Assembly (NCBI RefSeq): GCF_947581785.1 | Contig: NZ_CANPVO010000013.1 | Coordinates: 1 to 64,000, forward strand | Length of the DNA stretch: 64,000 bases | Direction of reading: 5' to 3' | Source: Candidatus Palauibacter polyketidifaciens | GTDB lineage: Bacteria; Gemmatimonadota; Gemmatimonadetes; Palauibacterales; Palauibacteraceae | In this document: piece by piece, positions 51,345 through 60,753 of the stretch | Layout of the letters: every line of letters starts with the position of its first letter | Numbering within the stretch: position 1 is the stretch's first letter | Notes under the pieces: model-generated | Seen by the model: only the letters and a program-made list of their open reading frames with translations | What the model was told of the DNA's origin: nothing | Databases searched by the model: none | Position numbers and translations under genes: made by a program

Positions 51345-52322
51345 TCAGTACACGTCCAGGTCCCGGCCGTATGCGAGCGGTCCGTCGTAGCCGGCAGCGC
51401 GAATCTCCGCGACCATTTCCTCCGGTGTCGCTCCCCAGTGCAACTGGTGATGCAGGACGAGGATTCCCGGGCGCGCCCGCACGGCGAGTTCGGCCAGTTC
51501 GACGGTCGACGTGTGGGCCTGGGCGTGATACGACTGCCATTCCGGCGGACGGTCACGGAAGGTCGTGGCCGAGTACACCTCGTGCACGAGCACGTCGCAC
51601 CCCGCGCACATCTCGACGATCGCCTCGTTCGGAGCGGTGTCGCCGGAGAGGACTACCGAGCGTCCCGCAGCGTCGAACCGAAAACCGTACGCCTCCGGCC
51701 AGCCCGTATGCACCACGGCGAAGGCGGTCACGCGGACGCGGTCGTCCTCGTAGATGACGCCCGGGGCGATTTCGACCGCGTCCACGCGCCACCCGTCCGG
51801 CGTCGACGGCTGGTGGCCGCCGAGTCGGTTCTCGATGTCCGCCTCCCACGCGGCCGTCAGGTGCTCGGCCATCGCCAGTGTCCCGCTCGGGCCGAACAGC
51901 TTCAGCGGCGCCTCCCGCTCGGCCACCCAGGGGGTGTGGATCAGGTCCGGCAGCCCGATCGTGTGATCGCTGTGCAGATGGGTGAGAAAGGCGATATCCA
52001 GCCGCGCCGCCGTAAGGCTCTCGGCGCCATAGCGATCGGCCGCCTCCGCCGCGCGCCGCACGAGGCCGACGCCGGCGTCCACGATGTAGGCCCGTCCGTC
52101 CACCAATATCGCGGTGGCGGGGCCCGACGCCTCGGGTTCGGGATTGGGCGTCCCCGTGCCCAGCAGGACGACGTGCGTCCCGGTGGAGAGATCCCGGGCG
52201 GCCTCGGCCGCGGCGGATGAAGGCTCTCCGGGGCCGCACGCCGGCAACGCCAGCGCGGGCCAGACGAGGAGCAGGCCGGTCGTGATGGTCGAGCGCATGC
52301 GGCTTCGTTCTGTGCGGGACAT
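51345..52322 (-). CDS. Exported metallo-beta-lactamase-fold lipoprotein (RNase Z/arylsulfatase-like)
   Basis: A 325-residue protein. A signal with lipobox ALPAC places it outside the cytoplasm. The metal site is THLHSDHTIGLPDL (HxHxDH). Further ligands are in VVHTGWPEAYG, LSGDTAPNE and LHHQLHW. The architecture resembles RNase Z / alkylsulfatase-like proteins; a secreted location makes tRNA processing unlikely. The start is either ATG 52322 or ATG 52298. The latter gives a more typical signal peptide. Confidence 0.82.
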   Translation of the reverse strand: MSRTERSRMRSTITTGLLLVWPALALPACGPGEPSSAAAEAARDLSTGTHVVLLGTGTPNPEPEASGPATAILVDGRAYIVDAGVGLVRRAAEAADRYGAESLTAARLDIAFLTHLHSDHTIGLPDLIHTPWVAEREAPLKLFGPSGTLAMAEHLTAAWEADIENRLGGHQPSTPDGWRVDAVEIAPGVIYEDDRVRVTAFAVVHTGWPEAYGFRFDAAGRSVVLSGDTAPNEAIVEMCAGCDVLVHEVYSATTFRDRPPEWQSYHAQAHTSTVELAELAVRARPGILVLHHQLHWGATPEEMVAEIRAAGYDGPLAYGRDLDVY

Positions 52323-52405
52323 GCGGCAAGATCGTTCGATCGAGCCCGCCGCTCAACCGTTCAACGCGTCTTGACCGGATCCGGCGCAGCCGGCCTTTTG
52401 CGGCC

Positions 52406-52672
52406 ATGGACGAACCACGCCGCGCTCCGCCTCCCGGCCGCAACCCGGTCGCTGTCGCCGTCGCGGCCTTCTATGTGCTCCTTTTCGCGGCGCTCGTGTG
52501 GCCCGTCTATCCGTGGTTCGCCACCATCGAGCCGCGCGTGCTCGCGATGCCGTTCTCGCTCTTCTACGTCGTCGTCGGGCTCCTCTTCTCCTTCTTCGTT
52601 CTCTTCGGGTACTACCTGTGGGAACGGAAGCGGGAGACGGCCGACGGGGACGCGAACGGCGCGAGCCGCTGA
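52406..52672 (+). CDS. DUF3311 small membrane subunit of an SSS transporter
   Basis: An 88-residue protein with two membrane helices (AVAVAAFYVLLFAALVW and LFYVVVGLLFSFFVLFGYYLW) and a polar tail. DUF3311 proteins commonly lie just before monocarboxylate-type sodium symporters and are thought to be their partners. The stop shares one base with the symporter ATG (TGATG). Confidence 0.85.
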   Translation: MDEPRRAPPPGRNPVAVAVAAFYVLLFAALVWPVYPWFATIEPRVLAMPFSLFYVVVGLLFSFFVLFGYYLWERKRETADGDANGASR

Positions 52673-54162
52673 TGCCCGCCTGGCTGATCGTCTTCCTCGT
52701 CACGATCGGGTATCTGCTCGCTTCGCTCGCGATCGGGCTCGCCTCCGGCCGCCACGCCTCGGACAGCACGGAGGGTTACGTCGCGGGCGACCGCTCGCTG
52801 AACTTCCTCGTCCTCTACTTCATCATGGGCGCCTCGGTGTTCAGCGCGTTCGCCTTCCTGGGCGGGCCCGGCTGGGCCTATTCTCGCGGGGCCGCAGCCT
52901 TCTACATCCTCGCCTACGCGTCCGTCGGGCTCGTCCCCTGGTACTTCTTCGGCCCGCGCGTCGCCGCCCTCGGCCGGCGTTTCGGCTACGTCACGCAGGC
53001 GGAACTCTTCGCGCACCGCTTCGACAGCCGCGCGATCCCGGCCATCCTCGCGGTCCTCTCCGTCTTCGCCTTCGTCCCCTACCTGGTGATTCAGATGAAG
53101 GGGGCGGGATACGTCTTCAACGTCGTGACGGAGGGGCGCGTCCCGCAGTGGGCCGGGTCCGCGATCGCGTACGGGGTCGTCCTGATCTACGTCTTCCGGA
53201 GCGGCGTCCTGGGCGTTGGCTGGACGAACACCTTCCAGGGGATGTTCATGATGGTGCTCGCGTGGGGGCTCGGACTCTACCTGCCGGCGAAGCTGCACGG
53301 CGGCGTGGGTCCCATGTTCGACGCGATCGCGGCCGGGCTCCCCGACATGCTGAGGGGGCCGGGACTGGATGCGGACGGACAGCCGTGGAGCTGGGGCGCC
53401 TACTCGAGTGCCGTCGCCATCTCCGCCTTCGGGTTCAGCGTGTGGCCGCACTACTTCATGAAGATCTACACGGCCCGCGACGTGGACACCCTCAAGCGGA
53501 CGGTCGTCTACTATCCGACCTTCGCGCTCTTCCTCGTCCCCATCCTCTTCATCGGCTTCTCGGGCGTGCTCGCCTTCCCGGGCGTCGAGCCGGCGGACGC
53601 GATCCTGCCCACGATCGTGACCTCGGCGCAGATCGGGCTGCCGCCGCTCATCGTGGGCCTCTTCTGCGCCGGGGCACTCGCGGCCTCGATGTCCACCGGA
53701 GACGCGCTCCTGCACGCGGCGGGGTCCGTGGCGGTGCGCGACTTCTGGGGCAACGTGCGGCCGGGCGCGCTCGACGACGCGGCGCAACGGCGCTGGATTC
53801 GCCACATGGTGATCCTCGTGGGCGCGGTCAGCTACGGGCTCGCGCTGATCCCCGGACTCAGCCTCGTGGAGCTCCTGCTCCTCAGCTACGGGTTCATCGC
53901 ACAACTCTTCCCGCTGACGGTCGTGACCTTCCTGTGGCGGGACGTGACGCGGGCGGGGGCACTGTGGGGTCTCGTGACGGGAGGCGGCATCGCGTTCTTC
54001 CTCGACCTGGCCTTGCGGCTGGACGTCGTGTCAGCCGCCGCGACCGCCGGCGTCCACCCCGGCATCTACGGCATGGTCGGAAACGTCATCGTCATGATCG
54101 CGGTCTCCCGCCGCACCGCGCGCCTCGCCCCCGCGCACGTCGCCGAGTTCGTGGACCGTTAG
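52672..54162 (+). CDS. Sodium:solute symporter (SSS family, MctP/PanF-like)
   Basis: A 496-residue transporter with about 13 membrane helices. EGYVAGDRSLNFLVLYFIMGASVFSAFAFLGGPGWAYSRG corresponds to the SSS core, and GRRFGYVTQAELFAHRF and FCAGALAASMSTGDALLHAAGS carry the sodium-site region. With a DUF3311 partner it resembles monocarboxylate or pantothenate symporters. Substrate unknown; amino acids, peptides or acids from the adjacent hydrolases would be logical. Convergent with the M20 peptidase gene. The 105-nt spacer holds a CGTGGC/GCCACG hairpin but no T run. Confidence 0.9.
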   Translation: MPAWLIVFLVTIGYLLASLAIGLASGRHASDSTEGYVAGDRSLNFLVLYFIMGASVFSAFAFLGGPGWAYSRGAAAFYILAYASVGLVPWYFFGPRVAALGRRFGYVTQAELFAHRFDSRAIPAILAVLSVFAFVPYLVIQMKGAGYVFNVVTEGRVPQWAGSAIAYGVVLIYVFRSGVLGVGWTNTFQGMFMMVLAWGLGLYLPAKLHGGVGPMFDAIAAGLPDMLRGPGLDADGQPWSWGAYSSAVAISAFGFSVWPHYFMKIYTARDVDTLKRTVVYYPTFALFLVPILFIGFSGVLAFPGVEPADAILPTIVTSAQIGLPPLIVGLFCAGALAASMSTGDALLHAAGSVAVRDFWGNVRPGALDDAAQRRWIRHMVILVGAVSYGLALIPGLSLVELLLLSYGFIAQLFPLTVVTFLWRDVTRAGALWGLVTGGGIAFFLDLALRLDVVSAAATAGVHPGIYGMVGNVIVMIAVSRRTARLAPAHVAEFVDR

Positions 54163-54267
54163 CAGCCCGTGGCGGCCAGAGCGCTTGCCACGAACTGCGA
54201 GCGGTTCGTCCCGGCAGCTACCTCATCCAGATGACGACGAGGGCGCACCGCCCGACGCCGAACCGCA

Positions 54268-55485
54268 TCAGGCCGCACGGCCGTAACGGGCCGGCCAGTG
54301 GAGGGCGAGGGCCGCGTTGCCGCGGATGCCGGTCGCCAGTTCGTCGATCACGATGTGCTCGTTGACGGTGTGGGCCAGTCGGTCGTCCCCGGGGCCGAAG
54401 CCGACCACGGTCATGCCCGCGAGCCCGAAGTGTCCGCCGTCGGTCGCAAAGTCCCAGATGTCGACGGGCGGCTCCCCTCCAAGCGGGCCGGCCAGGACCT
54501 CGACCGCCGTCAGGACCGCGTCGTGGTCGGCGGGCAGCGAGAGCGCCGGGTTGTCGGCCGGATACGTCATCTCGTACCCCGCGTAGCTCGAGCGCTCGTG
54601 CTGCGGGATCAGGATGTCGCTGCTCGATCCCTCGATCTCGCACGCGCGGAGCACGGGGAGGAGTTGCTCCCGCAGCGAGGCCGCGTCCTGCCCGGTCACG
54701 GTCCGGCAGTCGAGCGTGACCTCCGCCAGGCCGGGGATGACGTTGCCGCTGGTCTGGTCCGTACCGATGAGCGTCGGGGCGATGGAGCAGGTGCCGAGAT
54801 CGGGATCGTGCGCGAGGTCGACGTCTTCCAGCGCCGCGAGGAACCGTCCGAGTACCGTCAGCGGGTTGCGACCGATGTCGGTCATCGAGGCGTGGGCCAT
54901 CCTTCCCCGCACCTGGACGCGGAGTTCGATCCGGCCCCGGTGCCCGCGACGGACCTCGTTCCGGCTGGGCTCGCCGATCAGGACCAGGTCGGGCTGCAGC
55001 GTTTCCGCCATGTAGCGGGCGCCGAGTCCGCCGACTTCCTCCTGTACCGTTGCCGTCACGTAGACGTCGCCGGGAGGCCGCTGGCGGGCGGCGATGAGGC
55101 GGGCGATCCCGTGCACCTGCGCCGCGAGCGGTCCCTTGATGTCGATCGCGCCCCGCCCCCACAGCAGGCCGTCGTGGATCTCGCCGCCATAGGGGTCATG
55201 GGGCCAGTCCCCCGGATCCCCGGCGTCCACGTGGTCGAGATGCGTGTTGAACATCACCGAGGGCGCGTCGCCGGTTCCCCGGATGAGGCCGATGACGTTG
55301 CCCGCGGCGTCATACTCGACCTCGTCGTAGCCGAGCGCGCGCATCTCGGCAGCGACGATCCGGGCCAGTTCGCCTTCTTCGCCCGGCATCGACTGCGTGC
55401 GGATGAGTCGCTGGAGAAAACGAACGCAGGCGTCGAGTCCCTCGCCCGGCAGTTCGGGAGCGGTTTCGTCGTTTGACATCATCAT
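54268..55485 (-). CDS. M20-family metallopeptidase/deacylase
   Basis: A 405-residue zinc amidohydrolase of the ArgE/DapE/YgeY type. Metal and catalytic motifs: MFNTHLDHVDAGD (first His and Asp), WGRGAIDIKGPLA (bridging Asp), VTATVQEEVGGLGARYM (catalytic Glu), GEPSRNEV and the terminal NEH in HTVNEHIVIDEL. GEPSRNEVRRGHRGRIELRVQVRGRMAHAS is the dimer-domain join. Removes acyl or carbamoyl groups or trims dipeptides; the substrate is open. GAGGA lies 6 nt before the first of three ATGs. Confidence 0.9.
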   Translation of the reverse strand: MMMSNDETAPELPGEGLDACVRFLQRLIRTQSMPGEEGELARIVAAEMRALGYDEVEYDAAGNVIGLIRGTGDAPSVMFNTHLDHVDAGDPGDWPHDPYGGEIHDGLLWGRGAIDIKGPLAAQVHGIARLIAARQRPPGDVYVTATVQEEVGGLGARYMAETLQPDLVLIGEPSRNEVRRGHRGRIELRVQVRGRMAHASMTDIGRNPLTVLGRFLAALEDVDLAHDPDLGTCSIAPTLIGTDQTSGNVIPGLAEVTLDCRTVTGQDAASLREQLLPVLRACEIEGSSSDILIPQHERSSYAGYEMTYPADNPALSLPADHDAVLTAVEVLAGPLGGEPPVDIWDFATDGGHFGLAGMTVVGFGPGDDRLAHTVNEHIVIDELATGIRGNAALALHWPARYGRAA

Positions 55486-55616
55486 GATCGGTCCTCAGGG
55501 GGTTCGGGTTCCGGGCGGTGGTCAGCCCGACTGACTCTCAATGTGGATGTGAAGGAGTTCCGTCAACTCCACGCGTTCCCGCGGGAACGTCCCGCTGCTC
55601 GGATTCAGGCCCGAAG

Positions 55617-57023
55617 TCACGGTCTCGCCACCCGCGGCGGGAGGCCGATCGGCCTCACTTCCTGGATGGCCGACGCCACCGCAAGCGCCCGGCCCTCGCC
55701 TCGGGGCGGCGCGACGACCTGCAACCCGACGGGGAGTCCGGCCGCATCCAGCCCGGCCGGGACGCAGGCGACGGGCAGACCCGGCATCGAGAGCAGGAAG
55801 GTGGGGGCGATCCAATCCACATACGTCTTCATCGGCCGCCCCCCCACCGTCTCCGGATAGTTCTGCTCCGCCGGGAAGGGCGGGATCGCCATGCACGGCG
55901 TCAGGAGCGCGGCGTACCGCTCGAGGAGGACGAGAAGCTCTTCCCTCACCCGGCGGCGGACGTTCTCCGCCGCCCCGATCTCGGCCGGGGTCACGGACAG
56001 TCCGGAGCGGAGGTTGGCCGACACGTTGGGGCCGAAGGCGTCGACCCGGTGCAATTCGGCCTCGAAGTGGGACACGAACCAGTGCCCGCGGAGGACGAGA
56101 AACGCATCCCACGCTCCGGAGAGATCGAGATCCACCTCGTCCACCCGCGCGCCCGCCGACCGGAGCGACGCCAGCGCCTCGCGGCATGCCGCCTCCACGC
56201 CGTCGTCGATTCCGATCCGCGCGAGGTCGCCGCACCAGGCCCAGCGACTCCCGGCGAGATCCGTGGCGCCGGCGTCCGGCCAGAGCGGCTCGGGAGCGCA
56301 GACGGGCGAGGCCGGATCGGGTCCCGAGATCTCGCGCAGCGCGAACGCGACGTCCGCCGGGTCCCGGGCCATGAGGCCGGTCGACTGCAGGTCGTCCCAC
56401 AGGTAGGCGGCGGGCACCGTCGGCACGAGCCCCGGGGTGGGGCGCAGCCCCGCGATGCCGCAGAAGGAGGCGGGGATCCGCAGCGAGCCGCCGAGATCCG
56501 TGCCCTGCGCGAGTGAGATCATCCCCGTCGCGAGGGCGACCGCTCCGCCTCCCGTCGACCCACCCGCGCTGAGGGCGGGGTTCCACGGGTTCCGGGTCAC
56601 GCCGAACACTTCGTTCCACGTGTTTCCGCCCGCGGCGAACTCCGGCGTGTTCGTCTTCCCGAGGATGACCGCGCCGGCCTCGCGCAGGCGACGGACGACG
56701 AGCGCATCCTCCTCGGGCACGTGATCCGCGAAGAGCGGCGAGCCGTACGTCGTGCGGAGGCCCGCCGTCTCGGTCACGTCCTTGATGCCGACGACGAGCC
56801 CCGCGAGGGGTCCCGGATCCTCGCCCGCCCGGAGGGAGGCATCGACGGCGGCCGCCTCCGCCTCCGCCTCGGGGTTCAGCGTGACGACGGCGTTGAGTTC
56901 TCCGTTGTGCCGTTCGACGCGGGCGAGGCAGGCGCCGAGCAGCTCAGCCGCGGCCAGCTCCCCCGCCCGGATGCGCCGGGCCTGCTCACGGGCCGTCAGC
57001 AGCGCCGGATCGCGATGTTCCAT
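55617..57023 (-). CDS. Amidase (amidase-signature family)
   Basis: A 468-residue hydrolase of the GatA/amidase-signature family. The Ser-cisSer-Lys triad is visible: Lys in GLVVGIKDVTET, cis-Ser in SAGGSTGGGAVALATG and nucleophile Ser in GTDLGGSLRIPASFCG. Acts on small amides; without gatB/gatC nearby it is not the tRNA amidotransferase. The ATG at 57023 follows a GTG that could also start it. It lies between the serine hydrolase and the M20 gene in a catabolic run. Confidence 0.92.
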   Translation of the reverse strand: MEHRDPALLTAREQARRIRAGELAAAELLGACLARVERHNGELNAVVTLNPEAEAEAAAVDASLRAGEDPGPLAGLVVGIKDVTETAGLRTTYGSPLFADHVPEEDALVVRRLREAGAVILGKTNTPEFAAGGNTWNEVFGVTRNPWNPALSAGGSTGGGAVALATGMISLAQGTDLGGSLRIPASFCGIAGLRPTPGLVPTVPAAYLWDDLQSTGLMARDPADVAFALREISGPDPASPVCAPEPLWPDAGATDLAGSRWAWCGDLARIGIDDGVEAACREALASLRSAGARVDEVDLDLSGAWDAFLVLRGHWFVSHFEAELHRVDAFGPNVSANLRSGLSVTPAEIGAAENVRRRVREELLVLLERYAALLTPCMAIPPFPAEQNYPETVGGRPMKTYVDWIAPTFLLSMPGLPVACVPAGLDAAGLPVGLQVVAPPRGEGRALAVASAIQEVRPIGLPPRVARP

Positions 57024-57056
57024 CACCAGGACGCCGACAGCTCGACGACCGACGCC

Positions 57057-58217
57057 CTAGGGCAGAAACATCTGGGCGATCGCCTCCCCATACCGGGCCG
57101 AGTCGAAGGGGAGCGCGTTCGTCTGCAGCGCCACCGCCACGCCGTACTCATCGAAATTGGCGAGGAAGGACCGCGTCCCCTTCACGGTGCCCGTGTGGCT
57201 CGGGTAGCGCCGCCCCGCCTGGTCGGTGCGGATGAACCACGCCAGCGCCTGCTCGTGCTCGATCGGGTCACCGAGTCCGTCCGGCGACGAGGGATCGATC
57301 TGCCGGATCCCCGGCTCGAGCTGCGATCGGTGCATCTCGGCCACCGTCTCCGGAGCGAGCAGCCGCCCGTCGTTGATCGCGATCGCGAAGCGCACGAGGT
57401 CTTCCACGTTCGAGATGATGCCGCCGCCGGCGTACTTGTAGCTCGGGTCCTCCGGCGGGGGGTGGATGAACCGCCCCGACGCTCCGCGGACGTATCCGCG
57501 CCCCCGGTTCTGCACCACCCGCGACGGGACGTCGAACTGCGTGGCGAACATCCCCGCCGGCTCCCACACGAAGCGCTTGAGGTATTCCTCGTAGTCCATT
57601 CCCGACGCTGCCTCGACAATCCCGTGCTGCAGGTTGTGGGCGTGCGACGAGTACATCCACCCGGAGTCCGTGTCGTAGGCGAGGGGGTCGTCGCGCCACA
57701 GCTCCGTCGCCTCCTCGAAGGTGTCGTAGTGGCGCAGACTCAGCAGGTCGTGAGGGCCGAACTCGACGCCGTCGTAGTGTCGGATCCCGGATGTGTGCGT
57801 AAGGATGTGGCGCACGGTGATCGGGAACTCCCGTTCGGGATACCACGGCATGTACGTCTGGAGGGTCGCGTCGAGATCCACCTTCCCCTGCTCGACGAGC
57901 TGCATGAGACCGACCACGGCGAGCACCTTCGACACCGATCCCACGTTATGGACCGTCCGGCCCGTGGCGGGCGTATGGTTCTGGAGTTCAGCATACCCCA
58001 CTCCCTCGGAGAAGACGATCTCGCCGTCCACCGCCACCGCGACGGACAGTCCGGGCAGATCGTTGTCGTTTCGGATCTGCTCCATGTAGTCGAGCAGCCC
58101 CTCCCGCGAATGGCTCTGGGCTGTCAGCGGGGCCGCGGCCTGCATGAGGAAGCAGAGGGTCAGTACGAGCGACAGCAGCGACATTGCGTTCGCCCGTGCA
58201 CGGTTTGTGATCGTCAT
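57057..58217 (-). CDS. Exported serine hydrolase (class C beta-lactamase/D-alanyl-D-alanine carboxypeptidase fold)
   Basis: A 386-residue enzyme with a signal peptide ending PLTAQS. The nucleophile motif SVSK (SxxK) follows TVHNVG, and the second motif is Y-S-S in DSGWMYSSHAHN. HTGTVKGTRSFL supplies the HTG of the third motif. PF00144-type proteins include esterases, aminopeptidases and beta-lactamases. The substrate is open. GGAG lies 13 nt and AAGTGG 4 nt before the ATG. Confidence 0.88.
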   Translation of the reverse strand: MTITNRARANAMSLLSLVLTLCFLMQAAAPLTAQSHSREGLLDYMEQIRNDNDLPGLSVAVAVDGEIVFSEGVGYAELQNHTPATGRTVHNVGSVSKVLAVVGLMQLVEQGKVDLDATLQTYMPWYPEREFPITVRHILTHTSGIRHYDGVEFGPHDLLSLRHYDTFEEATELWRDDPLAYDTDSGWMYSSHAHNLQHGIVEAASGMDYEEYLKRFVWEPAGMFATQFDVPSRVVQNRGRGYVRGASGRFIHPPPEDPSYKYAGGGIISNVEDLVRFAIAINDGRLLAPETVAEMHRSQLEPGIRQIDPSSPDGLGDPIEHEQALAWFIRTDQAGRRYPSHTGTVKGTRSFLANFDEYGVAVALQTNALPFDSARYGEAIAQMFLP

Positions 58218-58298
58218 CGTTCCACTTCTCCGTCTGAAGACTTCCTCGGGGCGTTCAAGTACGCCCGACGATCCAATCTCGACTTTTTCTCTGATCCT

Positions 58299-59087
58299 CT
58301 ATTCCTCGAGAAACGTCACCACGCGGCAGAAGGCGGCCTCTCCTCCCTTGAACTTCCAGGGAAAGCACCCGATGGTGAGCCGCCGGTTCTGCAGTTCCGG
58401 GGCGGCGATCCGTCCGCCGAGGTTCTCTATGTGCATGCAGTTGTGCGGGAAGAGCGCATTGTGCGTGAGTTGATAGTGCTCTTCCGGGAACAGTTCATCC
58501 ACGGCCGCGGCGCCGCCGAACACCTTCTCCGCCATCGCCCGCACGCGGTCGCAGTGTCCGAAGGTGCCTTTCCCGAGGAATCTCCCGATGGGGAGGTTCA
58601 TGGGATGATCCGTGGAGATCGCGTCCACGCCCCACACCTTGATCTTCCGGTCGATGAGCCACTGCACCATGTCGGGGTGCGCGCCGGGGTGCGTATGGAC
58701 GTAGCGCTCCTCGTTCGCGTCGGCGCCGAACTGCGCGAAGCGCTCCCACCCCGTGTGCAGGATCAGGAGGTCTCCGTCGCGGATCTCCACCCGCGATTCG
58801 ATCATCTCGGGCGTGTACACGGCGAGGTCGCTCATCTCGTCGCGCAGGTCGACGATGACGCCGTCCCCGTACAGCCACTCCAGGGGGATCTCGTCGATCG
58901 TCATCCCGTTGGTCACGAAGTGGCGGGGCGCGTCGAGGTGCGTGCCCATGTGGTTCGAGGTCTGGATGTACTGCGCGTTCACCCCGTGTTCGACCTTCCG
59001 CTTGATGTACTTCACTTCGAAGGGGGGATAGTAGGGCCAGAAGAAGCATTCCTGATTGAGGGGCTGTGAGAGATCGTAGAGTTTCAT
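58299..59087 (-). CDS. Cyclase/kynurenine formamidase-like metal hydrolase
   Basis: A 262-residue protein of the PF04199 family. NHMGTHLDAPRHF is the HxGTHxDxPxHF metal motif. DLSQPLNQECFFWPYYPPF opens the domain. ILHTGWERF and VDAISTDHP are also typical. Family members hydrolyse N-formylkynurenine, isatin or cyclic amides. Between an acyl-CoA ligase and a serine hydrolase, it most likely opens a heterocycle or removes a formyl group, which is inference. Confidence 0.88.
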   Translation of the reverse strand: MKLYDLSQPLNQECFFWPYYPPFEVKYIKRKVEHGVNAQYIQTSNHMGTHLDAPRHFVTNGMTIDEIPLEWLYGDGVIVDLRDEMSDLAVYTPEMIESRVEIRDGDLLILHTGWERFAQFGADANEERYVHTHPGAHPDMVQWLIDRKIKVWGVDAISTDHPMNLPIGRFLGKGTFGHCDRVRAMAEKVFGGAAAVDELFPEEHYQLTHNALFPHNCMHIENLGGRIAAPELQNRRLTIGCFPWKFKGGEAAFCRVVTFLEE

Positions 59088-59184
59088 GAGCGCTCGGCTC
59101 CACCGGGTTCGAGGTTGAGGTGTCGAGGACCGACGGCCGTACGCTCCCCCATCCGGTCGGGGAACGCAATGCCCGGCGCCCCGG

Positions 59185-60753
59185 TCACGACGGTGGGATG
59201 GGGATGTCGAAGAGCGCCTTTACGGCGGGCTTCTGCACCTTGCCCATCGCGTTGCGGGGCAGGTCGTCGACCAGGCGCCAGGCGCGAGGCACCTTGTAGC
59301 GGGCGAGCCGCTCCCGGACCCACGGATCCAGCCGCTCGGGGAGCGAGTTCGGTCGCGGCGCCGCGCCGGGCTCGGGGACGATGGCGGCGGCGATCCGTTC
59401 TCCCCAGTCTTCGTCGGGGATCCCGACCACGGCGCAGTCCCTCACCGCCGCGTGCGTGCGCAGGAGTTCCTCTATCTCGACCGCCGAGATCTTGTAGCCG
59501 CCGCTCTTGAGGATGTCGACGGAGCGGCGCCCCAGAAGACGGTAGTAGCCGTCCTCGAGGACCGCCTCATCTCCGGTCAGGAACCACCCGTCGACGAAGG
59601 CGGCCGCCGTCTCTTCGGGACGCCGCCAGTATTCGGAGAACACCATCGGGCCGCGGATCCGGATCTCGCCCGATTCTCCCGGATCGAAGGCTTCCACGCC
59701 CTCAGCGAGCACGCATCCCGTGGCCGGGCGCACGAGGCGCAGGCCGACGCCGGGGAGTGGCTGGCCCACGGTGCCCGCTCGCCGCTCGCCGTCATACGGA
59801 TTCGAGAGCCCCATGCCGATCTCCGTCATGCCGTAGCGCTCGAGGAGCCGGTGCCCGGTGATCTCCTCCCACCGCTCGAACGCGCGCACGGGGAGCGCCG
59901 CCGAACCCGACACCATCAGCCGGAGCGCACGGACGCCCCGCGACCATCGCCGGCGGGTGGCATCTTCCGCGGCATCCCAGGCGCGCAGGAGCTTGGCGTA
60001 GATGGTCGGCACGGCCATGAACACGCTGATGTCGCCCGAGGCCAGCCGTTCCCAGGTGGACGCCGGATCGAACGACCCGCCGAACTCCACCGCGGCCCCC
60101 GCATGGAGCGGACAGCAGAGGGCGTTGACGATCCCGTGCGTGTGGTGGAGGGGGAGGACGTGGAGGATGCGGTCGTCGCGCTCCCACTTCCACGCGTCAA
60201 GCAGCGACCGGATGTGCGCTTCGATCTGGCGGTGCGTCGTCACGACGCCCTTGGGGCGTCCCGTGGTGCCGCTGGTGTAGAGGATCATCGCGGGTCGATC
60301 CAGCCCGACCGGTGGCGGCGGTCCCGGATCGGGCGCGTCGAATGCGGAGGCGCTCGCGTCCGGGTCGGATGCGTCGTGGAACGGGATGCCGCGCTCCCGC
60401 GCGGGGCCCTCGACGCGGCGTCCCGTTTTTCCGGCCCCGATGAGCGCGGCGCAGTCCGCGTCATCGATCACGTATTCGATCTCGCGGGCGGGATGGCCCG
60501 GACAGAGGGGGACGGCGATCCCGCCGGCGCGCCAGATGGCCCATTGGGTGACGACGTACTCGAATCCCGGCTCCATGAGGAACGCCACCCGGGCCCCGTC
60601 CAGGTCGGCGGCACCGGCTGCGGCACGGAGATGTCGAGCCCATAGCCGCGATGCTGCTTCGAGCTCGCCGTACGTGCGGGACGCACCGCCCGAGAGCACG
60701 GCTACGCGATCCGACCGCTCCGCGGGCGGATGGAAGAGCGTGGGGCCGGTCAA
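59185..60753 (-). CDS. AMP-forming acyl-CoA ligase (malonyl-CoA synthetase-like)
   Basis: A 522-residue adenylate-forming enzyme. The ATP loop MILYTSGTTGRPKGV, ERYGMTEIGMGLSNPY (A5-type), GWFLTGDEAV (A7) and GRRSVDILKSGGYKISAVEIE (A8 hinge) are complete, and the catalytic lysine is in PRNAMGKVQKPA. Layout and length resemble malonyl/methylmalonyl-CoA synthetases or medium-chain acyl ligases. The TTG at 60753 overlaps the FAD-subunit stop (TTGA). Confidence 0.9.
   Translation of the reverse strand: MTGPTLFHPPAERSDRVAVLSGGASRTYGELEAASRLWARHLRAAAGAADLDGARVAFLMEPGFEYVVTQWAIWRAGGIAVPLCPGHPAREIEYVIDDADCAALIGAGKTGRRVEGPARERGIPFHDASDPDASASAFDAPDPGPPPPVGLDRPAMILYTSGTTGRPKGVVTTHRQIEAHIRSLLDAWKWERDDRILHVLPLHHTHGIVNALCCPLHAGAAVEFGGSFDPASTWERLASGDISVFMAVPTIYAKLLRAWDAAEDATRRRWSRGVRALRLMVSGSAALPVRAFERWEEITGHRLLERYGMTEIGMGLSNPYDGERRAGTVGQPLPGVGLRLVRPATGCVLAEGVEAFDPGESGEIRIRGPMVFSEYWRRPEETAAAFVDGWFLTGDEAVLEDGYYRLLGRRSVDILKSGGYKISAVEIEELLRTHAAVRDCAVVGIPDEDWGERIAAAIVPEPGAAPRPNSLPERLDPWVRERLARYKVPRAWRLVDDLPRNAMGKVQKPAVKALFDIPIPPS

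Noticed and set aside
56721-59069. Plus-strand open frame of about 780 codons opposite the amidase, serine hydrolase and cyclase genes
   Set aside because: Spans three well-supported genes and their gaps on the other strand; no recognisable motif.
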